This document shows positions 35,599 to 47,035 of a stretch of 64,000 nucleotides of DNA, piece by piece. The DNA lies in the NCBI GenBank assembly GCA_963668655.2, contig CAXXPQ010000002.1, positions 1,302,001 to 1,366,000 of the forward strand, in the 5' to 3' direction. The notes below the pieces were generated by a model. That model was not told the DNA's origin. It saw nothing but the letters and a program-made list of their open reading frames with translations, and did no database searches. This stretch comes from G963668655 sp963668655 (lineage in GTDB: Bacteria; Myxococcota_A; SURF-8). Each line of letters opens with the position of its first letter. Positions within the stretch are counted from its first letter, which is position 1. A program made the translations under genes and the position numbers.

Positions 35599-36729
35599 AT
35601 GGCGCAATCCTATACGCCGGGATTGAAAGTGGTGGAACGAACCGCCGTACGCAAGCGGCGCGTGCTGCCCATCAAGGGCGAGGTGCTGGTGGAATCCGGC
35701 GCGCGCACCGAGGCTCGCCAGGTGATCGCCCGTACCGAGCTTCCCGGCGATGTCTATCCCGTCAACGTGGCCAATCTACTGGGCGTCAGCCCCAGGGAAG
35801 TGGCCGCCGCCATGCTGGCGAAGGTGGGCGAGAAGGTCCGTCCGGACCGCCCCATGGCGCGGGCCAAAAGCTTTTTCGGGTTGTTCAGGAACGAGGTCAA
35901 ACCGCCCATCGAGGCCGTGGTGGAAAACATCTCGTCCATTACCGGACAGGTGATTCTGCGCGGAAAGCCCCTGCCGGTGGAGGTCAAAGCCTATCTTCCG
36001 GGGAGCGTGGTACGGGTATTTCCGTCCGAAGGCGTGGAAGTGGAATGCAACGCCGCGTTTATCCAGGGGATTTTCGGAATCGGCGGCGAGGCTTTCGGAC
36101 CGCTGGCGGTTCCCGTTGCATCGCCGGGCGATATTCTGGAAGTGGACTGTATCCTCGAAAATCACAGAAACCGCATTCTGGTGGGCGGCTCGCTGGTGAC
36201 GGCCGAGGCCCTGCGGAAAGCGGAATCTCTGGGAGTTTCGGGCATCGTGGTGGGCGGTTTCGACGATCGCGATCTCCGCGATTACCTGGGCTACGACCTG
36301 GGCGTGGCCATCACCGGGGGCGAGTCCATCGGGATCTCGCTGATCGTCACGGAGGGTTTCGGGCGCATCGACATGGCGGCCAAGACCTTTGAATTGCTGA
36401 AGAAACACGAAGGACGGGAGGTTTCCATCAACGGGGCCACCCAGATCCGGGCGGGCGTCATCCGCCCCGAGGTGGTCATTCCGCTGGGCGACGAAACCGC
36501 CGGCTCCACGGAAAACGCCGGCGATTCCGGCACGGGGCTGGCCGTGGGTCGGCAGATCCGCTGTATCCGGCGGCCATACTTCGGGCGTATCGGCCGGGTG
36601 GCGGCGCTTCCATCCGAATTGCGGGAGATGGATTCCGGCGCGCGGGTGCGGGTTTTGGATGTGGCGTTCGAAAACGGCGAGACGGCCTGTCTTCCCCGGG
36701 CCAACATCGAAATCATCGAGGGCGGATGA
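35599..36729 (+). CDS. Conserved MutL-operon protein with KOW-like C-terminus
   Basis: A 376-residue soluble protein with no transmembrane helices. It begins with basic beta-rich sequence (TAVRKRRVLPIKGEVLVE) and contains hydrophobic, glycine-rich beta segments (GGSLVTAEALRKAESLGVSGIVVGG). The last ~50 residues (YFGRIGRVAALPSELREM, then VRVLDV and LPRANIEII) resemble a KOW/SH3-like barrel as found in ribosomal or NusG proteins. I do not know a characterised homologue, but I recall similar proteins encoded next to MutL in other genomes. It overlaps the next gene by ATGA (36726-36729), so they are translationally coupled. Confidence 0.65.
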   Translation: MAQSYTPGLKVVERTAVRKRRVLPIKGEVLVESGARTEARQVIARTELPGDVYPVNVANLLGVSPREVAAAMLAKVGEKVRPDRPMARAKSFFGLFRNEVKPPIEAVVENISSITGQVILRGKPLPVEVKAYLPGSVVRVFPSEGVEVECNAAFIQGIFGIGGEAFGPLAVPVASPGDILEVDCILENHRNRILVGGSLVTAEALRKAESLGVSGIVVGGFDDRDLRDYLGYDLGVAITGGESIGISLIVTEGFGRIDMAAKTFELLKKHEGREVSINGATQIRAGVIRPEVVIPLGDETAGSTENAGDSGTGLAVGRQIRCIRRPYFGRIGRVAALPSELREMDSGARVRVLDVAFENGETACLPRANIEIIEGG

Positions 36730-38078
36730 AGGAAGCAACTCACCGTAATCTCAGCGAGATTTCTTTAACCCGCCGGTTCCGGAGCGGCCTTCCGCTGTTC
36801 TTTTTTCTGGTCGTTCTGTTGACGTTCCATGCTGCCCGGGCAGAAGAATCCATCGATTTCACGGCGGAGGAATGGGCCCGCATCCTCGAAACCGATCGGC
36901 CCGCGGATCCCCGGCCCGTTCCCGATTCCTCCCTTCCGCTACCCTTTTTCCGGGTGGAGGACCAACCCGACGATTCCGGCGGGGAAATCCTGATCCATAC
37001 CTGGTGGGGTCGGGACGAAGATACACCGCCCGATTTCGCAACCGTGGAGAATCTGGAGAAAAATCTGGATCGGGTGATGATCCGGCGCGCCTATGTGAAC
37101 GCGGATGGAACGCCTCCCGCCGAGAAAGCCTATGAGACCCTGGAAGCGATTCCCATCGGGTCGGCCTCCATCGGCGTGGACCAGACCGGGGAACGGACGG
37201 CCGTCTACCGGTTGCGGGCCTGGAAAAACCACCGTTTTCACGATTCCGCCCCCAGCGAACCCATCCGCGCCCGGGCGAGCTGGTTCAATTGGGGACGTTT
37301 CAATCTGCTTTTGGCCTCGTTGCTGGTGGCGGGGTTGATCCTGGGGTTCATTCGTTTGGCGGGTAAGGGCAAACCCCTGTTTATCCGGCGGATTTCCGGA
37401 CTGGACGCCATCGACGAAGCCATCGGGCGGGCCACGGAAATGGGGCGCAAGATCCTGTACGTCCCCGGTATCATGGACGTGGACGACCCCCAGACCATCG
37501 CCGGGTTGAACATCCTCTCTCACGTCTCGCGCTACGCGGCGGAATACCAGACGGAAATGGACGTTCCGGTCAGTCGGGCCATGGTCATGGTGGCGGGGCG
37601 CGAGGTGGTGCGGGAGGCTTTCCTGTCGGCCGGGAGGCCCCAGGACTACCAGGAACGCTCCGTCCATTACGTCACGGACGACCAGTTCGGCTTCGCGGCG
37701 GCGGTGGACGGCCATATTCTGCGGGAGCGTCCGGCCGCCATCTTCTTCCAGGGAACCTTTTACGCGGAATCGCTGATCCTGGCGGAAACCGGGCATTCGG
37801 TGGACGCCATCCAGATCGCCGGAACGGCCATGGTCACCCAGCTTCCGTTTTTCATCACGGCCTGCGACTATACCCTGATCGGAGAGGAGCTGTTCGCCGC
37901 CTCGGCCTATCTCTCCCGGGAACCGCGCATGCTGGGCAGTCTGAAGGGGCAGGATTACGCCAAGCTGGCGGCGCTCGTGGCCATCGTGCTGTCCGTACTG
38001 GCGGCCACGGCCGGGGAAGTGTTCGTCCATCCGGAATGGGCGGCCTGGATGCGGGAGCTTTTCCATGTGGCGGGGTGA
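36726..38078 (+). CDS. DUF6754-domain membrane protein
   Basis: A 450-residue protein. A signal-peptide-like segment ends near AARAEE (about residue 38); residues ~40-185 form an extracytoplasmic fibronectin-like domain that ends at WFNWGRFNLL, followed by one transmembrane helix (~192-212). The large domain after it includes GRKILYVPGIMDVDDPQT, VHYVTDDQFGFAAAVDG, FFQGTFYAESLILAETG and ITACDYTLIGEELF, the pattern I recall as DUF6754. A terminal transmembrane helix is at about 418-440. The function is unknown. It is coupled to the genes on both sides (ATGA overlap upstream, three-base gap downstream). Confidence 0.75.
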   Translation: MKEATHRNLSEISLTRRFRSGLPLFFFLVVLLTFHAARAEESIDFTAEEWARILETDRPADPRPVPDSSLPLPFFRVEDQPDDSGGEILIHTWWGRDEDTPPDFATVENLEKNLDRVMIRRAYVNADGTPPAEKAYETLEAIPIGSASIGVDQTGERTAVYRLRAWKNHRFHDSAPSEPIRARASWFNWGRFNLLLASLLVAGLILGFIRLAGKGKPLFIRRISGLDAIDEAIGRATEMGRKILYVPGIMDVDDPQTIAGLNILSHVSRYAAEYQTEMDVPVSRAMVMVAGREVVREAFLSAGRPQDYQERSVHYVTDDQFGFAAAVDGHILRERPAAIFFQGTFYAESLILAETGHSVDAIQIAGTAMVTQLPFFITACDYTLIGEELFAASAYLSREPRMLGSLKGQDYAKLAALVAIVLSVLAATAGEVFVHPEWAAWMRELFHVAG

Positions 38079-38081
38079 AGC

Positions 38082-39581
38082 ATGAAACGGGAATTGCCGC
38101 TGTTGATTACTGGGGCGATGGGAATTTTCCTGATCGTCCAGAGTTTCATTCCGCACCCGCCCTTCAACGAACTGGACCGGATCCTCAATGATTTCGCGCT
38201 GATCGTCATGGTCTTCACCATGATTCTGGGGCTGTTGAACCTTCTGTACGGAAGCCTGCGAAGCGTGACCGACCAGAAGGCCGGTTGGGGATACGCCGCC
38301 GTGACGATCCTGGCTTTTCTGGTGACGGCGGTCTTCGGTTTCTTCAATCCTTTCGAGGGCGCCATGCTGAAGCGCCATCTGCTGGAGGATCGGCCCGAAC
38401 TGCTGCGCGTAGCGGCCCTGGATCTGGCCGAATCGGAATTCGGACTGAAGGGTGACGACGCCCGGCTGGCCGCCCGCATGGTCGCCCGCTGGGACAATCC
38501 CGGCCTGCCCACCGACACGGAACTGCTTGGACGCTCCGGCGTGGCGGAGGCGGACGTACTCATGCTTTTCCGATACGGTCGCCTGCGCCCGGAGCCGTAC
38601 GCGCGTATTTTCGAGGGGCGAAACCTGGATAGGAAAGGATTCGAATCGCTGCGCAAACGCGCCCGGCAAGAGGCCGGAGCGGTTCTGTCGGCCGTGCTTC
38701 CCTTCGGGCGGGCGATTCAGGACTGGGCGGTGCTTCTCCAGGAAACGCTAGTGGACAATCATGTTTTCACGGAGGTTCTTCTGCGCCATGCCCGCGGAGA
38801 GAACCTGAAGGATAACGGCGAGATACGGGACGCGGCCCGTCTGGCGCTGGATCCCCTGCTGTCGGGAGAAATGGAGATCGGCGGAAAGCGTCTGGATCTG
38901 GAAAACCTGGGGGAAATCGTCTTCGCGCACCTCTTGCGGGAAGGATGCGCCGCCGTGGAGGGCCTGGAGGGGCGGGGCGATGCCGCCCGGGTGGGCGACG
39001 CGGCGATGTTACGGGTCTTCGGATCGCGGCGGATCGCCACGGGGATTTTTGCCGGCGGCGAGGAAACCAAGGCCTCGCGCCGGGCGGCGGCCTCTCTGGC
39101 GGTCATGCACCTGAATGCCGGGGCGTTGTCTCCGGAACGTTTCCGCCTGGCGGTGGAGGACGTTTTCGGGCTGTCCGGATCGGAAGCCCGCTTCCATCTC
39201 GGCCCCCTGGAAAAAGGCAGCGGCCTGCAATGGATCTACGACAACATCTACGATCCGCTGAGCAGCACCATGTTCGCGCTTCTGGCCTTTTTCATCGCCT
39301 CGGCCGCCTATCGGGCCTTTCGGGCGCGCAGTAGCGAGGCGGCCTTGCTTCTCTTCGCCGGTTTCGTGGTGATGCTGGGGCAGATTCCCTTCGGCAACTG
39401 GCTGACCGCCTTTCTGCCGGAGGGCTGGCGCATGTCCGATCTGGCCGACTGGATCATGACCTATCCCAACATGGCCGCCCAACGGGCCATCATGATCGGC
39501 GTGGCCCTGGGCGTGGTGGCCACGGCGCTGAAGATCATTCTGGGACTGGAGCGCGGCTACCTGGGCGGGGGGGACGATTGA
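38082..39581 (+). CDS. Uncharacterised polytopic membrane protein, MutL operon
   Basis: A 499-residue protein with three transmembrane helices at the N-terminus (about 5-25, 38-60 and 70-90), a ~270-residue soluble region rich in charged helices (about 95-385), and three more helices at the C-terminus (from about 395, LLLFAGFVVMLGQI and GVALGVVATALKII among them). I do not recognise the family. The stop TGA (39579-39581) shares one base with the next ATG, so translation is coupled. It likely forms part of a membrane complex with the DUF6754 protein. Confidence 0.65.
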   Translation: MKRELPLLITGAMGIFLIVQSFIPHPPFNELDRILNDFALIVMVFTMILGLLNLLYGSLRSVTDQKAGWGYAAVTILAFLVTAVFGFFNPFEGAMLKRHLLEDRPELLRVAALDLAESEFGLKGDDARLAARMVARWDNPGLPTDTELLGRSGVAEADVLMLFRYGRLRPEPYARIFEGRNLDRKGFESLRKRARQEAGAVLSAVLPFGRAIQDWAVLLQETLVDNHVFTEVLLRHARGENLKDNGEIRDAARLALDPLLSGEMEIGGKRLDLENLGEIVFAHLLREGCAAVEGLEGRGDAARVGDAAMLRVFGSRRIATGIFAGGEETKASRRAAASLAVMHLNAGALSPERFRLAVEDVFGLSGSEARFHLGPLEKGSGLQWIYDNIYDPLSSTMFALLAFFIASAAYRAFRARSSEAALLLFAGFVVMLGQIPFGNWLTAFLPEGWRMSDLADWIMTYPNMAAQRAIMIGVALGVVATALKIILGLERGYLGGGDD

Positions 39582-40468
39582 TGACCGGACGCACCGAGAT
39601 CCTGCGGAAACTCATGCGCATCGACCGGCGCATCATCTTCCTGGCCATGGGCCTGTCCGTCACGCTGGCCCTGATCTTCCGCGTGTCGCTGCCCATTCAC
39701 CCGGGGGCCTACGCCCGCAAATACTACGAGGAAATGGAAAAACTGCGCCCGGGCGACGTGGTGACCCTGGCGGGAGTCTACGACCCCAGCACCTCGCCCG
39801 AGCTGCAACCCATGGTCAAGGCCACCTTGCGGCACATCTTCCGAAAAGGCGCGAAGGCGGTCACGCTGGGCATGTGGCCCCAGGCTCCGCCGCTTCTGGA
39901 CCGGGCCGCCCGGGAGGTGCTGGCCGAGGCGGAGTTTTCCTCCATGGGGCTTCGTTACGGTCACGATTTCGTGCATCTGGGCTACATGCCCGGCTTTTTC
40001 CTGGTGGTCAAGGGCATGAACCGGGACATCCGGCAGACGTTTCCCAAGGATATGTACGGCACGCCCATCGAAAATCTTCCGCTGACGAGCCGGTTGCGGA
40101 ACTTCGAGGACATCGCGCTTTCGGTGGAGTTCGCCGCCGGAGGACCGGCCGGAGCGCCCATCGGGGCGAGCTGGGTGATGTTCGCCAAACCCGTCAATCC
40201 GCGCTATCGCGTCATCGCCGCCAGCACGGCGGTCATGGCGGCGGAAACCTATCCCTATCTCCAGGCGGGACAGTTGAAAGGCTTTCTGGGGGGGATGAAG
40301 GGCGGCGCGGACTATGAATCCCTGCTGGGACTGGACATGGAACGCGGCCAGGCCCTGGCCTACATGCCCGCCCAGTCCGTGGCTCACGTAGTGATCCTGA
40401 TCTTCATCCTGATCGGCAACGTCGCCTATTTCATGGACCGGCGCGATCGGCGTCGGGGGAGGCGCTGA
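39581..40468 (+). CDS. Uncharacterised membrane-anchored protein, MutL operon
   Basis: A 295-residue protein. One transmembrane helix near the N-terminus (about 15-35), then a ~220-residue extracytoplasmic domain with GDVVTLAGVYDPSTSPEL and GHDFVHLGYMPGFFLVVKGM, and a second helix near the C-terminus (VVILIFILIGNVAYFM) before a basic tail. No known family recognised. The start could be TTG 39578 or ATG 39581; ATG overlaps the previous stop by one base and is chosen. The stop again shares one base with the next ATG. Confidence 0.65.
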   Translation: MTGRTEILRKLMRIDRRIIFLAMGLSVTLALIFRVSLPIHPGAYARKYYEEMEKLRPGDVVTLAGVYDPSTSPELQPMVKATLRHIFRKGAKAVTLGMWPQAPPLLDRAAREVLAEAEFSSMGLRYGHDFVHLGYMPGFFLVVKGMNRDIRQTFPKDMYGTPIENLPLTSRLRNFEDIALSVEFAAGGPAGAPIGASWVMFAKPVNPRYRVIAASTAVMAAETYPYLQAGQLKGFLGGMKGGADYESLLGLDMERGQALAYMPAQSVAHVVILIFILIGNVAYFMDRRDRRRGRR

Positions 40469-41118
40469 TGGAACTTTCCACCGGTCTCGGCGTCTGGGTG
40501 GGGGCCTTCCTCACCATCGGCATCTGGTCGTTTCTGTACCGGGACAATGCACTGTACAAGTTTTCCGAAGCGGTTTTCGTCGGCGTTTCGGCCGGTTACG
40601 TCTTCGTGCTGGAAGTCTGGAACGTGGTGGTGGGCAAACTCTACTACAACCTGGAACGGGGCGAGTGGATCTACCTGATCCCCGCGTTGCTCTCCGTCCT
40701 GATGCTGATGCGGCTTTTTCCGAAAGTGGGCTGGCTCAGCCGCTACAGTCTGAGTTTCGTCATCGGTATCAATTCCGGCCTGTTTTTCATCAATTTCATG
40801 AAGGAAAACCTGCTGAACCAGGTCGCCGCCAGCGTCATGCCGCTTTTGGTTTTTTCCGAAAACGGCGGACGGCGAAGCTTCGACTGGATCGCCAGCCTGA
40901 ACAATTCCCTGGTGGTGGCCGGGGTGATCTCCGTCCTGGTGTATTTCTTCTTCTCCAAGGAACACAAGGGCCTGACGGGCCGAACCGCCACGGTGGGCGT
41001 CTGGTATCTGATGGTCGCCTTCGGCGCGGCCTTCGGGTATACCGTCATGGCGCGGGTTTCCCTGCTGGTGGGGCGCATGAATTTCATGCTGGGCGACTGG
41101 CTGGGCCTGTTGAACTGA
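40468..41118 (+). CDS. Uncharacterised six-helix membrane protein, MutL operon
   Basis: A 216-residue, almost entirely hydrophobic protein with six predicted helices (for example VWVGAFLTIGIWSFLY, ALLSVLMLMRLF and SFVIGINSGLFFINFM) and short charged loops. I do not recognise a family. It is the last gene of the six-gene operon, overlapping the previous gene by one base. A ~230-base intergenic stretch with a weakly similar inverted-repeat fragment (GGGACGGAACGC near 41225) follows. Confidence 0.65.
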   Translation: MELSTGLGVWVGAFLTIGIWSFLYRDNALYKFSEAVFVGVSAGYVFVLEVWNVVVGKLYYNLERGEWIYLIPALLSVLMLMRLFPKVGWLSRYSLSFVIGINSGLFFINFMKENLLNQVAASVMPLLVFSENGGRRSFDWIASLNNSLVVAGVISVLVYFFFSKEHKGLTGRTATVGVWYLMVAFGAAFGYTVMARVSLLVGRMNFMLGDWLGLLN

Positions 41119-41258
41119 AACGAGACCACGAAACGCGGACGGGATCGACGGCCGGACGGGAGCGATATCGTTCGAACTCCCCGTCTTTCGAGATGGCTTC
41201 CGGAATTCCTTTTTCGAGTTCTCCGGGACGGAACGCTCCGCCGAGCCTCCTGATTTTC

Positions 41259-41287
41259 TTTACAAAACCCGCCGCCTGATGTAATGA
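41259..41287 (+). promoter_or_regulatory. Promoter upstream of the OmpA/TSP3 gene
   Basis: TTTACA (41259-41264), 17-base spacer, TAATGA (41282-41287). The leader would be about 55 bases. A GGAGG ribosome site precedes the ATG at 41347. Confidence 0.45.
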
Positions 41288-41346
41288 TAGCCGGGCCGGT
41301 ATTTTTAACCATTCCTTTTCCTGGTCTGAAATAATCTGGAGGCGAC

Positions 41347-43359
<2,013 letters not shown>

Positions 43360-43428
43360 ATCGGCGGACGCGCGCGAAAGAAAAAACGCTCGGGGAAAAC
43401 GGGAAAAAGCGGCAAAACGGTCGTATTC

Positions 43429-43457
43429 TTGACAATAGCGAATATTTCTGGTAGGTT
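43429..43457 (+). promoter_or_regulatory. Promoter upstream of the second outer-membrane protein gene
   Basis: TTGACA (43429-43434), 17-base spacer, TAGGTT (43452-43457). The preceding TTCTTGACAATAG is shared base for base with the promoter at 52781. The leader is about 35 bases. Confidence 0.65.
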
Positions 43458-43498
43458 ACACCGGATTAACACTGAATTCTCACGGGTTCGAGGAACGG

Positions 43499-44431
43499 AT
43501 GGGCAAGCGGATTGCAAGGATCCTGATGATCGTGCTGGTATGGACCGCCTTCATGTCCGCGGCCCAGGCATCTCGAAACGACTTCACTTTGTGGCGCTTC
43601 TGCGAACGCGACGGCGTTACGGGCGCCTGCCACGAGGATCCGGCCAACAGTCAGCCCGGCGGCAACGCCAACCGCGTGATTCCGGACAACAAGAAATTCG
43701 CCCGTTTCGCCGAACAGCTCACCGCGCTTTTGGGGCCGCGCTACCATTCCCCCGCCGAGACCCTGGGATGGTCGGGCTGGAACCTGGGCCTGGAATTCTC
43801 GCTCAACCAGATCCCCGGCGGCGACGCCTGGGACGACGCCCTGGAAGGCGTGGAGCGCTTCGGCCAGGAAGGCAAAAAGGAAAGCGCCCCCGGCATGATC
43901 CATACGCTGCAATTCCACGTACGCAAGGGTTTTCCCTTTTCCACGGAATTCGGCTTTACGGGCGGATACATCCTGGGTTCGAAGATGTTCACCCTGGGTT
44001 TCGAGGGCAAGGTGGCCTTCGTGGAAAAGGTTCACAAGTATTCCCCGGATTTCTCCTTCCGCATGAATTACAAGCATCTTTTCGGCGCCACGGACCTGGA
44101 TCTGGACGTTTTCGCCTGGGATCTGAACGTCTCCTACAACTTCGGACTGGGCGGTTTCGTGCAGCTCGTTCCCTATACCGGCTATTCCATGATGCTGGGA
44201 TTCGTACGCGCCCACACGGTCAGTCCCCTGGTGACGGACAATCCCTATCAATCCGAGAACTTCGCGGCCTATGCCGGCCCGCTCATGCTTCTGGACGATC
44301 AGAAGCCCATCGTTCATCGCTGGTTCATGGGCGTGCAGCTCTGGGCCAACTACATCAGTTTCACTCCGGAAATCATCATCACCAGCGCCGAGGTCTATAC
44401 CTACAGCTTCAACCTGGGCGGTCAGTTTTAA
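43499..44431 (+). CDS. Putative outer-membrane beta-barrel protein
   Basis: A 310-residue protein with a signal peptide (MGKRIARILMIVLVW to about SAAQASRND) and then alternating aromatic/polar stretches typical of beta strands (for example YNFGLGGFVQLVPYTGYSM and the terminal TYSFNLGGQF, which ends in the phenylalanine typical of outer-membrane barrels). No known family recognised. It has its own promoter, so it need not belong to the OmpA transcript. It converges on the kinase gene across a 495-base intergenic region. Confidence 0.7.
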   Translation: MGKRIARILMIVLVWTAFMSAAQASRNDFTLWRFCERDGVTGACHEDPANSQPGGNANRVIPDNKKFARFAEQLTALLGPRYHSPAETLGWSGWNLGLEFSLNQIPGGDAWDDALEGVERFGQEGKKESAPGMIHTLQFHVRKGFPFSTEFGFTGGYILGSKMFTLGFEGKVAFVEKVHKYSPDFSFRMNYKHLFGATDLDLDVFAWDLNVSYNFGLGGFVQLVPYTGYSMMLGFVRAHTVSPLVTDNPYQSENFAAYAGPLMLLDDQKPIVHRWFMGVQLWANYISFTPEIIITSAEVYTYSFNLGGQF

Positions 44432-44926
44432 GGACTTGGATTCGCTTCGGGCCGTCTCCGGAAATTTCCGTTTCACGACAAATCGCCCTTTTTTGCGGTG
44501 CTTCTCTTCACAAGCGTTTCGACGCCTTTTTCCGTGTGCGTCCGGACGAACGCTTTTTGGTGCGTAACAACAGGACATTCCTAGGTTTTTCCTCCATATT
44601 GCGTTCACCCGGACGGAACGCGTAAAACGGGCCGTTTCGCCGTTTTTCGCCGCGCTCGCGGCCATCCGGCCATCTCGACAAATATCCATGTGATTACAGT
44701 GAGTTATCTTCCAGATTCTCTCGAATTTCGTGATATTTCTTGTCCCGGGACAATGAACCTGTGACCGGATCGGGGCGCGGCGCGCGTTTTCGGGACGGTT
44801 CCCATCGGGTTTCAGCGGCGGTTCGTCCGTTCATGGCGAGCGATTCGCGAGGCGAATCGGTTCGGGTCTCATCCGTTCGAGTCTCGATGGAATGGATTTC
44901 GATGCTTCCGATGATTGGCGGAAAGC
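44432..44926. other. Intergenic region between convergent genes with repeat elements
   Basis: No gene is visible. The region holds two inverted copies of the dispersed repeat also found at 1501-1529 and has T-rich runs on both sides. The stretch 44740-44930 contains a low-complexity series of TTCG-rich motifs but no frame with a ribosome site or family similarity. Confidence 0.5.
44539..44622. repeat. Two inverted copies of the REP-like element
   Basis: The minus-strand copy (44539-44560) matches 1501-1522 in 20 of 22 bases; the plus-strand copy (44601-44622) matches 1508-1529 in all 22 bases. The copies face each other around a 40-base spacer between two convergent genes, a typical setting for REP/BIME elements, where they can act in transcription termination, mRNA end protection or gyrase binding. 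Confidence 0.7.
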
Positions 44927-47035
44927 TCAGGAGACCAGGGGAAGATCCATGTGAAACCGGGTGAACCGCATCTCTTCCGTTTCGAAGTGCAGTTCGCCCC
45001 CGTGTTCCTTCACGATTCCGTGGCTGACGGACAGTCCCAGTCCGGTTCCCAGGTGACGCCCCTTGGTGCTGAAGAACGGATCGAAAACGCGGGAACGGAC
45101 GGCTTCCGGAATTCCCGCTCCACGATCCTCCACCGTGACGCGCAGCCAGTCCGAACCGTCCCGGGTCGCCACGCCCGCCTTCAATCGAACGATCTTGTTT
45201 TCGTCGTACTCCGGATAGCGTTCGTTCAGCGCGTCCCGGGCGTTGGTGAGCAGATTCATCAACACCTGCTGGATGGACTGTCGGTTGCAGGGGACCGGCG
45301 GCAGGTCGTCCGCGATCTCCGTTTGAAGCCGAATGTGGCTTTTATTCAGAATGCTGTGGGTCAGAGACAACGTGGCCTCCACGATTTCCGCCAGATCCTC
45401 CCGGCGCCTGGATTCGCTGTCCTGGCGGGAAAAAGCCAATAGATTCCGCACGATGCTCGCAATGCGCTGGCATTCTCCGATGATCTCCCCGGAATATTCC
45501 GTGATCCGGTCGTCCCATTTGTCCTTGGAGCGGATCAATTCTCCATAATTCTGAATGATGTTGATGGGATTGTTGATCTCGTGAGCCACTCCGGCGGCCA
45601 GGGTGCCGATGGATTCCAGTTTCTGCTGGTTGCGCAGCTTGGCCTCGTGTTCCTTGTTTTCCCGGTCCTTGCGCACCCGCTCGGTGACGTCCCTTGCCAC
45701 GCCGATGATGCCCCCCACTTTGCCGTCCTCGAAATACGGCTGTTCATTGATTTCCAGCGTGATGGGGGATCCGTCGGCATGGATCAACTCAACGAAATAC
45801 GGCGGCGAGGCTTCTCCAGTGGTCAGTGCTTTCTCGGTGGCTTTGAAAACAAAATCATTGTCCGGATTGTCCGTCATGAAAGAGGAAAAATGGATATTCC
45901 AATTCTCCGGAGGATACCCCGTGATGCGCTCCACCGCTTCGGATACATAGTGAAAAACGCCCTGCCTGTCGTGACGGTAGACGAAATCGCCCATGTTCCT
46001 GAGGATGAACTGCTGATCGTTCACCAGGCGTTCCAGGTGGCGCGTGGTTTCCTTCAAAGCCTGGTGTGTGCGGCGATGCTCCGCAAGTTCCCGCTCCAGT
46101 TCCAGGGTTTTGCGGGCCACCCGTTTCTTCAGTGTCACGTTCCAGACGATGAAAATAGCCAGAAGCGCCAGAAGCGGCAGAATCACGATAAACAGCGCCT
46201 CCGCCGCCCGCCGGCCTTCCGAATCGACCTCGTCGGGACCGAACCAACCCCGGCGGATTTCGTCGTAGCGGCCCGTGGCCCGGAGAATGTCGATGCCCTC
46301 GTTCAGGCGTTTTCGAAGGTCGTTCCGGCCTTCCGGAACCGCGAAACAGTAATCCAGCGGTTCCAAGGGAGGTCCGACGGTTTGAAGATTGGTCAACTTG
46401 AACTTGCGGACCAGATGCAGTCCCTGAAGCTTGGCCAGAAGCGCGGCGTCGGAACGTCCCGAGGAAAGAATCCGCAGGGCGTCGATGGGATTCTGCACGG
46501 TCACGATGCTCTGAGCCGTCCCCAGCTTGATCGCGAAATCGTGCATCACGTCGCCGTTCTGCACCAGGATTTCCCGGTCTCTCAGATCGTCCGGTGAAAC
46601 GATGTCGCTGCCTTTGCGGGTGAAAATAGAGTGGGAAACCTGGAGCAGAGGTTTCGTGAAATCCACCTTTTCGTCCCGCTCCTTCGTATGGTACATCCCG
46701 AGGATCAGATCGATTTCTCCCCGCTCCAACTTGTCGCGAATCCGATTCCAGGGTTCCATGCGGATTTCCAGATCGAAATTCATCACGTCCGCCACGGCCT
46801 CCATGATCTCCGTCAGGAAGCCTCGGTTGCGACCGAATTCCACATAGGAATACGGGGGGAAATCGTGATCGGCATAAGCGACGATACGCGTTTTCTCGGG
46901 ATTTTCGGCCCGGCTTGCGGTTGAAAAAAACCCGAAAAGGACGCCGATCGCCAGGGCGAAGGCCACTCCGAAACGTCGCCATGCGGCGATCGCCCCTCCA
47001 ATTTCGTCGAACGGTTGAAATCGCATCATTATCAT
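44927..47035 (-). CDS. Hybrid periplasmic-binding/PAS sensor histidine kinase
   Basis: A 702-residue kinase. A signal-anchor (about residues 20-42) leads into a periplasmic amino-acid-binding type domain (SBP_bac_3-like, ~46-265), then a transmembrane helix (~281-302), a helical linker, a PAS domain (~343-455), HisKA with the phospho-acceptor H485 in GVAHEINNPI, and HATPase_c with the N box NLLTNARDAL, the G1 box DRGAGIP and G2 GTGLGLSV. It would sense a small periplasmic ligand and phosphorylate a response regulator. No regulator gene lies next to it. The start is ambiguous among three nearby ATGs; the upstream region is AT-rich. Confidence 0.92.
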   Translation of the reverse strand: MIMMRFQPFDEIGGAIAAWRRFGVAFALAIGVLFGFFSTASRAENPEKTRIVAYADHDFPPYSYVEFGRNRGFLTEIMEAVADVMNFDLEIRMEPWNRIRDKLERGEIDLILGMYHTKERDEKVDFTKPLLQVSHSIFTRKGSDIVSPDDLRDREILVQNGDVMHDFAIKLGTAQSIVTVQNPIDALRILSSGRSDAALLAKLQGLHLVRKFKLTNLQTVGPPLEPLDYCFAVPEGRNDLRKRLNEGIDILRATGRYDEIRRGWFGPDEVDSEGRRAAEALFIVILPLLALLAIFIVWNVTLKKRVARKTLELERELAEHRRTHQALKETTRHLERLVNDQQFILRNMGDFVYRHDRQGVFHYVSEAVERITGYPPENWNIHFSSFMTDNPDNDFVFKATEKALTTGEASPPYFVELIHADGSPITLEINEQPYFEDGKVGGIIGVARDVTERVRKDRENKEHEAKLRNQQKLESIGTLAAGVAHEINNPINIIQNYGELIRSKDKWDDRITEYSGEIIGECQRIASIVRNLLAFSRQDSESRRREDLAEIVEATLSLTHSILNKSHIRLQTEIADDLPPVPCNRQSIQQVLMNLLTNARDALNERYPEYDENKIVRLKAGVATRDGSDWLRVTVEDRGAGIPEAVRSRVFDPFFSTKGRHLGTGLGLSVSHGIVKEHGGELHFETEEMRFTRFHMDLPLVS

